64,000 nucleotides of DNA from CAWEFA01 sp963851385 (GCA_963851385.1 CAWKPE010000019.1:31403-95402); one strand, 5' to 3'. Counted from the stretch's first letter, positions 22,418 through 31,554 are shown. Made by a program: numbers and translations. Notes: generated from the sequence alone by a model not told the origin.

Positions 22418-22792
22418 TTAAAACGATTCCACTTCTTCAAGAATGAAAGGCAGTTTTAAAATCGATTTAAAATCTTCACCCAGAGTTTGTATTTCCAAAT
22501 CACCTTTTACAAAATACCAATTAACAATAACATCGTTACCTTTAGCATATAATGATTCCAAAGCTTCAAATATTGTCATTAAGGAGCGGTTTGAACTGCT
22601 GTTTGAATATTCAAGATATATTTTTGCCTTAGTATGTGTTAAAGGATTTTTAGAATATTCTTCAATTAATTCGATAATTGGCTCATATAAAAAAGTACTG
22701 TCTTCAGGTATTGATCTTCCTGAAATTATTAAAGTATCATTATCGAACTTTATCAATGGAGTATGTGATGTTTTTTCAATAAAATAGTTCAT
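22418..22792 (-). CDS. DUF1987 / SiaC family regulatory protein
   Basis: A 124-residue protein typical in length for the family. It shows the conserved S-G-R-S-I-P-E-D near residue 25, a central I-Y-L-E-Y-S-N-S-S-S-N-R-S-L, and the W-Y-F-V-K-G-D-L-E-I-Q-T-L-G-E-D-F C-terminal region. In Pseudomonas, SiaC is phosphorylated by SiaB and dephosphorylated by the PP2C phosphatase SiaA, controlling c-di-GMP signalling and aggregation; the Ser-rich motif here is the region where the phosphosite lies. No SiaB-like kinase is adjacent. A SpoIIE-type phosphatase lies about 18 kb away (40984-43125). Function here is therefore inferred only. Confidence 0.8.
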   Translation of the reverse strand: MNYFIEKTSHTPLIKFDNDTLIISGRSIPEDSTFLYEPIIELIEEYSKNPLTHTKAKIYLEYSNSSSNRSLMTIFEALESLYAKGNDVIVNWYFVKGDLEIQTLGEDFKSILKLPFILEEVESF

Positions 22793-23132
22793 TTTACAGG
22801 TAATTTACATTACTTTTTTTTTCGATAATTTATTTATTATTAATTGAAAATAACAAACCACAAATTACTACATCTAAAATTTGCTTTATTTAACTTTAAA
22901 ATTAGCAAACTACTTATTCAATAACAACTTTAATTGTGATTTTTAATTTGCGTACTTTATTTTCTCAATACCTGAAAAATAAAATCAGATTTTTGTGCTA
23001 TTAAAATTCTTTCCTGTTATTTGCAGCAAACACATGAAGATGAAAATCCATCAGTTTATGATTATCACTTTAATGCCACCAATGACGTTCATTATTATTT
23101 GTGCCAATTATTACCATCGGATTTATAAATTG
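22793..23132. other. Intergenic region with a possible gene remnant
   Basis: AT-rich DNA between the divergent SiaC-like gene start and the GH2 gene end. A 48-codon stretch on the plus strand (about 22984-23130) reads as protein-like sequence (T-H-E-D-E-N-P-S-V-Y-D-Y-H-F-N-A-T-N-D-V, ending L-P-S-D-L-stop) but has no start codon and an upstream in-frame stop. It may be the tail of a lost gene. Confidence 0.3.
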
Positions 23133-26100
23133 CTATTTACTAATATTTATCCCTTCAGCAATTACAGCAGGTTTTTCACCACGAGTATCAGCATTTTCGA
23201 CTTCTATCTTTACTGTTCGTTTTTCACCTGGCATTAGTGAAATATAGTTATCGCTGTAAATTACAGGAAGTATAAGATCGCCTGTCTTTTCCCTGATTAC
23301 TTTCAATCTTACCATTAGAGCAGGATATTTAGTTGAATTGGTCAAAGTAGTTAATAAATACCATCGATTGTCTTTTTGTTCCATTGATGTTTCCTGAACT
23401 AACTTTACTTTTGGCATTTCTCTAATGGCTTTCCCATTTCCATTTTCCAACCCTCTGCAATAGAAATTCTCTGAAATTATTTTGTCTCCTTTCATCAATT
23501 TTAGCCTTATGAAATATATATTTGCAAGTCCTGTTGGGTACTGCATTTTAAAGCATCTTACAATATTATCTTCCCGGCAATCAAGTGCAGTATCTCTTTC
23601 CCATTTTACTGAACCGTCAAAATTCAGGACTTGCATGTTAGCCGTAAGTCCAGTACCCTCTCCGGAACTGTAGTTCACAACTTCAATACTGTCGGTGTAA
23701 GCGTTCCATTGTATATGCAAAGGTTCCGAGGCTTTTTTACATCCAAAATAAGCAGCAGTAGGTTCGAAATAATAGTCATAAGTCTGCCAAACCAAGGAAG
23801 GCCAGGCAGGATGGCTCATCCATAGAAGCATACCCATACGGTTTTTCCCCTGTGCTTCAAACATGGCACGATAACCCTCGTAGTTTATCCATTGAGCCAA
23901 ACAGAGCCATTCTTTTATTTTATCAACTAGGCCAAAACTTTCAATTATCATTTGATTGAATGTTGATCCCTTTTGTGCACCATCCTGACAAAAATCATGA
24001 AGTCCCCACATATCATTCTGTGGCCACATTGATGAATCTGGCATCATATTTTTTAAACTTTCATAATTGACAATATTTGGCATTCCCAATTCACTGTGTA
24101 GTTTTGTCGTGGCTCTTTCTTTAAAATAAAATGAAACCGGCATAGCCCTGTAAGGCCCTCCCCCACTGACAATACCAGAAGCTGAATTGGAAATATATTT
24201 TATTTCCGGATGATTTATTGATAATATCTTCCTGATTGATGTATCAATAATAAGAGGAGGATTGCCTTCATTGCGCCCACAATATAAAGCAAGGGAAGGA
24301 TGATTACGTATACGTTTCACATAATCCTCAACATTATTTATAAACATCTTATTATCATCCGGATCTGGTCCGTCAAAAGGATTAGCCAGCCAAAAGTCCT
24401 GCCAGATCATAATACCATATTTATCACATGCATCATAAAATTCATCATTGCCTGTTTGACCCACCCAGTTTCGAATCATAGTAAAGTTCATTTCTTTATG
24501 ATAACGTACAGCAATGTCATATTCTCTACTCCTGTATTGAAGCATAGATTCCGGGAAACCCCAATTTCCACCACGACCAATAAATCGTTTGCCGTTTATC
24601 CAAATTTTAAGTACTCCTCCTTCTTCTGAATAAGTCATTTTCCTGATACCTGTTTTTATTAATTTGTCATCCGACACCAGATTATCATTTGTTATAAACT
24701 TCAGTTCAACAGGATAAAGATTTTGTTCACCGTATCCGCAAGGCCACCAAAGTTTAGGATTATGGATTTTCAAAGCCGGATTTGCAGATGTATCGACTTT
24801 CACTATTTTTGTTTCCAAAGCTTTTAATGAAACAGATTGTTCAAAAACAATATTACCGAATTTTCCTGCCAATTTTCCTGATAAAGCTGTAGAATCATGA
24901 TTAACTAACAATACTTCTAAACTAATATTTGCTACTGTAGTATCCGGAAGTGGAATATCTGATTTAATAAAAGGATTATCAATTGTTACTTGTCCGTTAG
25001 CTGTAAGATAAACATTATTCCAAATCCCGGCATTTCTGCCACGAATTGTTGGAATCCAATCCCATCCTACCGATGCATGAAAAGTGGGATTATCTGCTCC
25101 CAGCTCACCTCCGTTTTTATCGGGAGTCATCTTCGATTGTTCTGTAACATAACCAGGTTTATCATTTTTTTCAATGCAAACGGCAAGAGAATTTCTTAGC
25201 CCTGGGATAAGCAAATTACTGACATCAAATTTTCCCCGCATGAATGCTCCTTCAATGCGTCCTAACTTTTTGCCGTTTAAAAAAATATTTGCTTTCCAGT
25301 TTATACCATCAAAATTCAGAAAAACGTGTTTCCCTTTAAATGAAACCGGAGGTACAAATTCAGTTCGATACCAAAAGTCAGAATAAAAATATGAATCCGA
25401 TATAAGTGTTTGGTTGTTACTAAAGTTCGGATCAGGTATGGCTCCGGCATTAAGGTAACTAACCAGTACAGTTCCCGGAACGGTTGCAACAACCCAATCA
25501 TTATCACGAAATCCTGGAATAGAAAGCTCTTCTCCATTAACTTTGACCAATGATTCTCGTTGCACTTTCCAGGAGCCACCTGATAAAAACATTTTTCCAT
25601 CATTACCGATTGGTGGTGATGGCTTTGGACTTGCTACAAGTCCGCCCCGGCCAAATACTTCAATTTCGCTAAGTATATATCCATCTGATGATGCAGGCTG
25701 ATTCATTAATAGTCGCACATACCTTCCTTTCACGGCTTGACCAAAATTGAATTTATCTATTAATCCCTTTCCATTTGTATAGGTTTTTATATTTATCCAA
25801 TTTGCAGCATCTTCTGATACTTGAATAGAACCATCCAATGCACGACGAATCCAATAAATATTTATTTGATCGAAATAACATGAAGCACCTAAATCAACAT
25901 ACACCCACTCATCCTTATTTCCCAGGCTTTTCCATGCGCTGGTGAAATTGTAAGGACCACCAATTTCAACTTTCTTATTATGATTAAAAACTGATACTTC
26001 AGCAACCCGCCAACTTTTTGAATTTAAAGAATTCAGTTCTACTTTATAAAATTTATGAGAAGAACTTTTTTGTATATTGATAGAATAGTTATATGATCGC

Positions 26101-26735
26101 AGGTCTTTGGGCATCCAGCTTCTATAAGTTTCAGGAAACATTTCGCCCGGAAAACCTTTGCCATTGATCCGTCCAATTTCTTCCCATGAAATTGTATCAT
26201 CAGAACCAAAAACTATACATTCCCAACCTTTAGCATCCAAATCATTTATTGATAAATTACCCGAGATATTTATGTTGTCTATTCCAGTTTTTAATGTGTT
26301 TCCATTAGTTCCAAATATCATCCAAACCTTTGAGCCATTTAAAGTAATCGAAGACATCGGATTATGATCAAAGAAATACTCGCGTTCTTTTTTTATCAGA
26401 TTACCGTATTCACTGCATGATGCAATTATCCACTCTGGCATTACAGTATCCTTAATACCATCAGTCAGCAATTGAGCCGTAAGATTGTAATCGTAACTGC
26501 TGGATTGATAAACTGGTCTCAGTAAGGCAAGATTCCGGTAAGTAGAATTGTCAATGAGCAATATTGGAGAAAAGTCTTCTTTAACATTTCCCGGATAAAC
26601 ACCTATACCTCTAGTACATTCCTGCGCATAAAGCGTAACTTTTGGATATAATCCAAATATCAAAACAAAGACAAATGTAATACAAAACAAGTATAATTTG
26701 GATGTTTCACGATTTTGCAGGTAAATATCTCTCAT
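23133..26735 (-). CDS. Glycoside hydrolase family 2, exo-beta-glucosaminidase/mannosidase-like, with discoidin domains
   Basis: A 1200-residue secreted enzyme. A signal peptide (about 1-38) is followed by two F5/8 type C (discoidin)-like domains (about 45-250 and 255-365) that may bind glycans. The GH2 part starts near residue 380 with the sugar-binding jelly roll (D-N-D-W-V-V-A-T-V-P-G-T-V) and the immunoglobulin-like domain, and the TIM barrel spans about 715-1000. The acid/base Glu is in C-G-R-N-E-G-N-P (Glu 823) and the probable nucleophile in H-S-E-L-G-M-P (Glu 882). The fold and N-E spacing resemble CsxA-type exo-beta-D-glucosaminidases, but mannosidase activity is equally possible. The gene downstream of it in genome order (26831, same strand, upstream in transcription) encodes a lactonase-fold lipoprotein. 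Confidence 0.88.
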   Translation of the reverse strand: MRDIYLQNRETSKLYLFCITFVFVLIFGLYPKVTLYAQECTRGIGVYPGNVKEDFSPILLIDNSTYRNLALLRPVYQSSSYDYNLTAQLLTDGIKDTVMPEWIIASCSEYGNLIKKEREYFFDHNPMSSITLNGSKVWMIFGTNGNTLKTGIDNINISGNLSINDLDAKGWECIVFGSDDTISWEEIGRINGKGFPGEMFPETYRSWMPKDLRSYNYSINIQKSSSHKFYKVELNSLNSKSWRVAEVSVFNHNKKVEIGGPYNFTSAWKSLGNKDEWVYVDLGASCYFDQINIYWIRRALDGSIQVSEDAANWINIKTYTNGKGLIDKFNFGQAVKGRYVRLLMNQPASSDGYILSEIEVFGRGGLVASPKPSPPIGNDGKMFLSGGSWKVQRESLVKVNGEELSIPGFRDNDWVVATVPGTVLVSYLNAGAIPDPNFSNNQTLISDSYFYSDFWYRTEFVPPVSFKGKHVFLNFDGINWKANIFLNGKKLGRIEGAFMRGKFDVSNLLIPGLRNSLAVCIEKNDKPGYVTEQSKMTPDKNGGELGADNPTFHASVGWDWIPTIRGRNAGIWNNVYLTANGQVTIDNPFIKSDIPLPDTTVANISLEVLLVNHDSTALSGKLAGKFGNIVFEQSVSLKALETKIVKVDTSANPALKIHNPKLWWPCGYGEQNLYPVELKFITNDNLVSDDKLIKTGIRKMTYSEEGGVLKIWINGKRFIGRGGNWGFPESMLQYRSREYDIAVRYHKEMNFTMIRNWVGQTGNDEFYDACDKYGIMIWQDFWLANPFDGPDPDDNKMFINNVEDYVKRIRNHPSLALYCGRNEGNPPLIIDTSIRKILSINHPEIKYISNSASGIVSGGGPYRAMPVSFYFKERATTKLHSELGMPNIVNYESLKNMMPDSSMWPQNDMWGLHDFCQDGAQKGSTFNQMIIESFGLVDKIKEWLCLAQWINYEGYRAMFEAQGKNRMGMLLWMSHPAWPSLVWQTYDYYFEPTAAYFGCKKASEPLHIQWNAYTDSIEVVNYSSGEGTGLTANMQVLNFDGSVKWERDTALDCREDNIVRCFKMQYPTGLANIYFIRLKLMKGDKIISENFYCRGLENGNGKAIREMPKVKLVQETSMEQKDNRWYLLTTLTNSTKYPALMVRLKVIREKTGDLILPVIYSDNYISLMPGEKRTVKIEVENADTRGEKPAVIAEGINISK

Positions 26736-26830
26736 ATGTCTTTTCTATATAATAATTGTTCCTATCAGGTATATGATATATCTTAAAATTGAACAGTATG
26801 AATCCCTGTATTTACTTTATCTTTATATAC

Positions 26831-28051
26831 TTAAAGGAATTTCAAGCAGACTGGACTTGAAATTACCGTTTGATTTCCGGTACTTGTAAGTGTGCCATCA
26901 GAATAATTTATTTTGAAAATAATAATCTTATTTCCATCCTGGCATGCAACCAAAAGAAATTTTCCGCTTGGATCTATAACGAAATTGCGCGGTGTTGTTC
27001 CACCTACAGACTGGTACCCAATATTGCTCAGTTCACCCGTACTCTGGTCTATGGAATACATGGCAATGTTATTGTACGCGCCACGATTAGATGCATAAAG
27101 GTATTTGCCATCAGGAGTAATATGAATATCAGCAGCAGAAGGATTAGTCGATCCTGCCGGAAGAGTTGAAATTGTATCAATTAAAGTTAATACACCTGTT
27201 GAATTATTCACACTATACTCTTCAATCAAACCCATTAACTCACATACCACATAGAACCATTTCTGATTGGGATGAATTGAAATGTGCCTTGGTCCTGCCC
27301 CGGTTATTGTAGATACATCATCACCTATATCTGTCAAGAGCCCGGTAGTGGTATTGAGGCTATAAATAAATATTTTATCAAGACCTAAATCGGTATTGTA
27401 CACAAAATTGTTTGCTGCCTGAATTATCATGTGAGCATGGGGCGATGTACCTGTATGCTGGTCAGTAGAAGTTGCATTTCCAAGCGAACCGTCAGCATTT
27501 ATGGGACAAACTGCTACACTTCCACTATTATAGTTAGCTGTCATTACGTATTTCTCAGTATTATCAATACTTATGAAGCATGGACCATTTCCCCCGGAAG
27601 AAACCGAATTAATAGCTGTTATTTTATTTTGAACCGAATCGAAACTAAAAGAACTTAAGGTATTTGCAGATTCATTTACTGAATAAATCCATTTCTTATT
27701 CGGATGTATTACCAGATAAGATGGATCAATTGTATTTGATGAAGTACAGACATAACTCAGCGCACCTGTTGAAGTGTCCATTTTATAAACATATATTCCT
27801 GTTGATGATCCGGAAGTATAAGTGCCAATGAAAACCAAATCAGTCTTTTCTGTCTCTATAGACTTACTGGTTGTATCATTTGTTTTTATTTGTGCTGAAG
27901 TAGTATCCTTATTAAGGACCTTTGAAGTACTTGTCTGTTCTTTTACCACTAACTTTTCCTTTTCAGAACAATTGAGGTTAAAAAATATACCTATACCAAT
28001 GAGGATTACCGCGAATGTTATTTGACAGATATTTTTTGTTTTCATAATCAA
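26831..28051 (-). CDS. Lactonase family (6-phosphogluconolactonase-like) beta-propeller lipoprotein
   Basis: A 406-residue protein. M-I-M-K is followed by a lipoprotein signal ending F-N-L-N-C (Cys about 29), then a linker rich in Thr, Ser and Lys, and from about residue 72 a seven-bladed propeller with V-F-I-G-T-Y-T-S-G-S-S-T-G-I-Y and repeated H-P-N-K/Q-K-W motifs. Cytosolic Pgl enzymes of this fold hydrolyse 6-phosphogluconolactone; a lipid-anchored version outside the cytoplasm cannot do that, so another sugar lactone is more likely. It is upstream of the GH2 gene on the same strand with a 95-base gap, possibly one operon. ATG 28045 is an alternative start. Confidence 0.85.
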   Translation of the reverse strand: MIMKTKNICQITFAVILIGIGIFFNLNCSEKEKLVVKEQTSTSKVLNKDTTSAQIKTNDTTSKSIETEKTDLVFIGTYTSGSSTGIYVYKMDTSTGALSYVCTSSNTIDPSYLVIHPNKKWIYSVNESANTLSSFSFDSVQNKITAINSVSSGGNGPCFISIDNTEKYVMTANYNSGSVAVCPINADGSLGNATSTDQHTGTSPHAHMIIQAANNFVYNTDLGLDKIFIYSLNTTTGLLTDIGDDVSTITGAGPRHISIHPNQKWFYVVCELMGLIEEYSVNNSTGVLTLIDTISTLPAGSTNPSAADIHITPDGKYLYASNRGAYNNIAMYSIDQSTGELSNIGYQSVGGTTPRNFVIDPSGKFLLVACQDGNKIIIFKINYSDGTLTSTGNQTVISSPVCLKFL

Positions 28052-28180
28052 TATTTTTATAGTTCAAATTTATCCAATTATTTTGAACGTTTTGGGATTG
28101 AATGTGTATTATCATTGAATTCGAATAAAAGTAATGTGCATTACTCTATCAATTTTGTAAAATATTTAAAAATAAATAAA

Positions 28181-29353
28181 ATGAGAAAAATAGTTTTTAT
28201 TAGCTTGACTATAGCAATGTGCACGGCCTTTTTAAAAGCCCAGGAACCTGAACAGGTTTATTCTATTGCAAGAGTTCCTAAGCCTCATGAATGGTATCTA
28301 AAGCAAGCCGAACTCTGGTGGAAGGAAATTCAAAAAGACAAGAAAAATGAAAATGCCTGGTATAATTATTTTATGGCTAACCGAATGGCTGCTTTTGGTT
28401 TTGACAATCATGGTGACAATAACAAAAAGTACTATGAAGAAATAACATTTCTAATGAATCCGGATTCACTCGTAAATCAAGCTCAAAAATATGTACCAAA
28501 TACTTTTACGAGCCATTATTTAATTTGGAGAAACCAAGGTTGTACACCAAAAAATTTTCCCCATTTAGAAAAGGCATATTCAATAAATCCTAATTTTTAT
28601 GGCATTAATGAAGAAATGATGATACATTATGAAACCCAATGTAATTTAGAGAAACGAAAAGAATATAATATTAAGTGGTACAAAATTAACGAATTGTCTT
28701 CTGGCTTACTTGCCTATAATTATAATGTTTTAATGACTCTAAAACCAAATGCAGCAATTATTACATTTATGGATAACGATTCTTGTCCTCTTTGGATGCT
28801 GCAAGATGCTCTTGGAATTCGACAAGATGTAACAGTATTAAATGTTTTCACGCTTAGTATTCAAGAATATCGGGAAAAGATCTTTAAAAAATTGAATATC
28901 CCTCAACTGCCTAAAATTTCTTCAGATAGTTCAAATTATGCTAGTATGGATGACATTTTTAACCACATTATTAAAAATAAACCTACAAATTTACCTTTAT
29001 ATATAGGCTTACCTGCATGGAAACAATTTAAAGATTACAGTCAGAATCTTTATTTAGTTGGGTTAGCTTTAGAGTACTCCTCTGAAAATATTGATAATAT
29101 TGCACTATTAAAAAACAATTTCGAAAATAATTACGTTCTTGATTATATAAAAATCAGATTTGAAAATGATATTAGTAAAGAAGAGGTAGAAAGAGTCAAT
29201 ATTAATTATTTGCCAGGAATATTCAAACTTTATGAACATTATACCTTAAGCGGCGATTTAACCTATGCTCAAAAAATGAAAGAACTTGGGTTATTTATTG
29301 CCCAAAAAGCCGGAAAAGAATGGTACGATAAAGCAATAGCAATTCTTAAATAG
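28181..29353 (+). CDS. Secreted protein of unknown function, part resembling the C-terminal region of DUF2723-family proteins
   Basis: Start ATG 28181 gives a clear signal peptide ending A-F-L-K-A-Q-E; longer open-frame starts upstream overlap the divergent lactonase gene and are unlikely. The mature 370-residue protein has a helical N-terminus (W-W-K-E-I-Q-K-D-K-K-N-E-N-A-W-Y) that reads like a degenerate TPR. In the middle is A-A-I-I-T-F-M-D-N-D-S-C-P-L-W-M-L-Q, then G-I-R-Q-D-V-T-V-L-N, which resembles the segment after the membrane domain of DUF2723 proteins (G-D-N-D-T-x-P-L-W-Y-L-Q, G-I-R-x-D-V). It ends 5 bases before an ECF sigma gene, so all three genes here probably form one operon. 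Confidence 0.7.
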   Translation: MRKIVFISLTIAMCTAFLKAQEPEQVYSIARVPKPHEWYLKQAELWWKEIQKDKKNENAWYNYFMANRMAAFGFDNHGDNNKKYYEEITFLMNPDSLVNQAQKYVPNTFTSHYLIWRNQGCTPKNFPHLEKAYSINPNFYGINEEMMIHYETQCNLEKRKEYNIKWYKINELSSGLLAYNYNVLMTLKPNAAIITFMDNDSCPLWMLQDALGIRQDVTVLNVFTLSIQEYREKIFKKLNIPQLPKISSDSSNYASMDDIFNHIIKNKPTNLPLYIGLPAWKQFKDYSQNLYLVGLALEYSSENIDNIALLKNNFENNYVLDYIKIRFENDISKEEVERVNINYLPGIFKLYEHYTLSGDLTYAQKMKELGLFIAQKAGKEWYDKAIAILK

Positions 29354-29358
29354 ATTTT

Positions 29359-29892
29359 ATGAAATCATTCACAGACGAGCAATTAATGAATATATTTCAG
29401 ACTGACAGAGGCAGTCAGAAGCAAGTTGCATTTGACTGTCTTTACCAACGTTATTCTAAAGCAATATTACAGTTTTTTTATTTTGCTTTAAAAAATGATC
29501 ATGCAAAAGCACAAGATTTTGTACATGATCTCTTTGTCAAAATAATTGAAAAGCCAAACTTGTTTGATTTAAACCAAAATTTTAAAGCCTGGATTTACCG
29601 TGTTGCTTCAAATATGTGTAAAAATGAATACCGGAGAAGTTTAATTAACCAGAAGTATTACTCGTATATGACCGATGCCAGAGAAAATATAGTTGTAATT
29701 AACGATACAGAAAAAAAACTTCACAATTGTATTTGCCGGTTAAGCCAGGAACACCGGTCGCTAATTGCATTACGTTTTAAAATGAATTTGACGGTAAAAG
29801 AAATAGCCGGTATTTATGAATGCCCTGAAGGTACAATAAAATCAAGGCTTTTTTATGCAACCAAAGAATTGTCAAAACTATATAAACAATAA
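29359..29892 (+). CDS. RNA polymerase ECF-type sigma factor
   Basis: A 177-residue sigma-70 family protein of ECF size. Region 2 is visible as F-D-C-L-Y-Q-R-Y-S-K-A-I then D-F-V-H-D-L-F-V-K-I-I and W-I-Y-R-V-A-S-N-M-C-K-N-E-Y-R-R. Region 4 is L-S-Q-E-H-R-S-L-I-A-L-R-F with an HTH ending P-E-G-T-I-K-S-R-L-F-Y-A. It directs RNA polymerase to a small regulon, presumably in response to an envelope signal. It is 5 bases downstream of the secreted-protein gene and 4 bases upstream of the probable anti-sigma gene. Confidence 0.93.
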   Translation: MKSFTDEQLMNIFQTDRGSQKQVAFDCLYQRYSKAILQFFYFALKNDHAKAQDFVHDLFVKIIEKPNLFDLNQNFKAWIYRVASNMCKNEYRRSLINQKYYSYMTDARENIVVINDTEKKLHNCICRLSQEHRSLIALRFKMNLTVKEIAGIYECPEGTIKSRLFYATKELSKLYKQ

Positions 29893-29896
29893 TATT

Positions 29897-30520
29897 ATGG
29901 CAACAGATCAAAATATTGAAAAAATATATCAGCTGGTGGAACAATTTGAATTTACTGAATTACCTGCTGAAGATAAATTATTTGTAATAACCTATTTTTC
30001 TGAGTCTGACTACCAGAGGATGCGTGAAACGATTAAAGAAACCAAAAATTATTTTGAAAATACTCCGGAATTAACACTAGATGATTCGATATATAAATCT
30101 TTGTCAGTTCTGGTAAGGAATAAAAACGTTATACTTAAATTTGCGAAATATCCTTTAGAATTATACAAAGTTGCAGCATCTGTCCTCATTATTTTAGGTA
30201 TCACTTTAATGGCATTTTATAAAAGCTATCAAAGCTATTCCAGTAACGTTGTCGTTAAGGATACAATTTATATAAAGAAAACTGATACAGTATTTTCAAT
30301 AATAAGAGATACTATTCAAATTGTAAAAAATCTGGTTGTATACATTCCGCAAAAATCTGATACAAATATTCGGAATACTTATCTTGCAAATAATATTGGC
30401 ACATCGAATTGCAGGAATGAAATTTGTCCTTCCGATATTGAAAAAATTACCGGACTGGCAGGTACCAATAACATTTCAAGGGATTCCTTCCTTACGGATT
30501 TCATGGTGTCTTTAAAATAG
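29897..30520 (+). CDS. Probable anti-sigma factor, single-pass membrane protein
   Basis: Start ATG 29897, four bases after the sigma gene stop; an earlier in-frame start at 29855 overlaps the sigma gene and is unlikely. The product is about 207 residues: a soluble acidic N-terminal part (E-E-F-x-F-T-E-L-P-A-E-D-K, consistent with an anti-sigma cytoplasmic domain), one transmembrane helix at about residues 93-112 (V-A-A-S-V-L-I-I-L-G-I-T-L), then a periplasmic tail with many Thr, Ser and Asp. No zinc-binding HxxxCxxC motif is seen. Its position and topology are the evidence. Confidence 0.68.
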   Translation: MATDQNIEKIYQLVEQFEFTELPAEDKLFVITYFSESDYQRMRETIKETKNYFENTPELTLDDSIYKSLSVLVRNKNVILKFAKYPLELYKVAASVLIILGITLMAFYKSYQSYSSNVVVKDTIYIKKTDTVFSIIRDTIQIVKNLVVYIPQKSDTNIRNTYLANNIGTSNCRNEICPSDIEKITGLAGTNNISRDSFLTDFMVSLK

Positions 30521-30571
30521 CTTTGAGTAGTAATCAATTAATTCAAAGTTGATATTTCAATGAAAATAAAA

Positions 30572-30602
30572 TTGTTTGAAGTACAAAAAAAACTTATCTT
30601 TG
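30572..30602 (+). promoter_or_regulatory. Bacteroidota-type promoter of the small transcription unit
   Basis: TTG at 30572-30574 and TATCTTTG at 30595-30602 match the Bacteroidota sigma-ABfr consensus (TTTG / TAnnTTTG) with a 20-base spacer. A short ORF begins 17 bases after the -7 element, and a strong terminator lies 140 bases downstream. Confidence 0.6.
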
Positions 30603-30619
30603 TTTCATAGAAAATAAAA

Positions 30620-30712
30620 ATGAGTATTAACAGAAAGCATACTTCCTCAGTTAAAAGGTCCACAAAGAGTGTGACTCGGGAGGGTATTTGCTATTTGTTT
30701 GTGAAAATTTGA
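30620..30712 (+). CDS. Putative 30-residue basic peptide (leader peptide or small protein)
   Basis: ATG 30620 to TGA 30710-30712 encodes a very basic 30-residue peptide (M-S-I-N-R-K-H-T-S-S-V-K-R-S-T-K-S, then V-T-R-E-G-I). It sits between a good promoter and a strong intrinsic terminator and ends 79 bases before the QueG-like gene, so it may be a leader peptide, a small protein or part of a non-coding RNA. No clear Shine-Dalgarno is present, as is normal in this phylum. Confidence 0.45.
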   Translation: MSINRKHTSSVKRSTKSVTREGICYLFVKI

Positions 30713-30741
30713 TATGAAAAATAAATACACAAAATAGTTTG

Positions 30742-30772
30742 GCCCTCCGAATTTCGGGGGGCTTTTTGTTTT
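30742..30772 (+). terminator. Strong intrinsic terminator in front of the QueG-like gene
   Basis: GCCCTCCG at 30742-30749 pairs with CGGGGGGC at 30755-30762 across a 5-base loop (one T-G pair), then TTTTTGTTTT follows. This GC-rich stem stands out in AT-rich DNA. It ends the small upstream transcript and lies 20 bases before the start of the next gene, so it could also act as an attenuator. Confidence 0.85.
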
Positions 30773-30791
30773 ATATATAATTTAAAAACTT

Positions 30792-31532
30792 ATGATTACT
30801 TCAATAGAAATTAAAAAGATGGCCTTGCGCAATGGTGCTGACCTGTGCGGTATTGCCCCGGTGGAGCGTTTTGAACACGCACCTGTAGGATTTCATCCTA
30901 CCGACATTTATCCTGGAACAAAATCTGTAATAGTTATTGCAAAACAGGAAATTGAAAGTACTTTGTACTCCAAATCAGCTGTAGCATATACATTTGCTAC
31001 CGAAATGATCTTGAATGAAGTGTTCAGGATAACTATTGAAATAGCTGAAAAATTAGAGCAGAAAGGCGTAATCGCAATTCCTGTTCCTTCCGAGCCATAT
31101 GAATACTGGGATGAAAAAGAACTGACCGGGAAAGGAATTCTCTCATTAAAACATGCTGCTCATTTATCCGGTTTAGGCGTTATCGGTAAAAACACATTGC
31201 TTATAAATAAAAAATATGGCAATTTGATCAGATTGGGAGCCATACTAACTGATGCAAAACTTGAAGGTGACTGCATAGATGATTCTGTACTTTGCAAAGA
31301 CACTTGTAATCTTTGTTTGAAGAGCTGTCCGGTTAACGCTATAAATGGGAATATTGTAATTCAAAAGAAATGCAGACCTAATTCCGGAATTACTAATAAA
31401 AAAGGATATTCGCTCTATATTTGCAACACTTGTCGGAAGGTTTGTCCTTACAGAGCCGGCGGCATTGTGAATAATAATAATGACCCGATCAAATTGAAAA
31501 CTCTTATTCAAATTAAACATTTAATGAAATAA
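30792..31532 (+). CDS. 4Fe-4S double-cluster protein, epoxyqueuosine reductase (QueG)-like
   Basis: A 246-residue protein. The N-terminal part has the QueG-family start (A-D-L-C-G-I-A-P-V-E-R-F) and G-T-K-S-V-I-V-I-A, the middle has L-K-H-A-A-x-L-S-G-L-G-V-I-G-K-N-T-L-L, and the C-terminus carries two ferredoxin-like motifs: C-x3-C-N-L-C-x3-C-P near residues 173-185 and C-N-T-C-R-K-V-C-P near 211-219. True QueG is longer (310-380 residues), so this belongs to the shorter related Fe-S branch and may not act on queuosine. It follows a terminator/attenuator with only 20 bases between. Confidence 0.8.
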   Translation: MITSIEIKKMALRNGADLCGIAPVERFEHAPVGFHPTDIYPGTKSVIVIAKQEIESTLYSKSAVAYTFATEMILNEVFRITIEIAEKLEQKGVIAIPVPSEPYEYWDEKELTGKGILSLKHAAHLSGLGVIGKNTLLINKKYGNLIRLGAILTDAKLEGDCIDDSVLCKDTCNLCLKSCPVNAINGNIVIQKKCRPNSGITNKKGYSLYICNTCRKVCPYRAGGIVNNNNDPIKLKTLIQIKHLMK

Positions 31533-31554
31533 TTGAACTGAGTTTATGTAGTCT

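Noticed and set aside
22995..23237. 80-codon plus-strand frame overlapping the GH2 end
   Set aside because: Overlaps a certain gene and has low-quality composition; the other frame there is a better remnant candidate.
28022..28180. Longer N-terminus of the secreted protein gene
   Set aside because: It would overlap the divergent lactonase gene and remove the signal peptide from the N-terminus.
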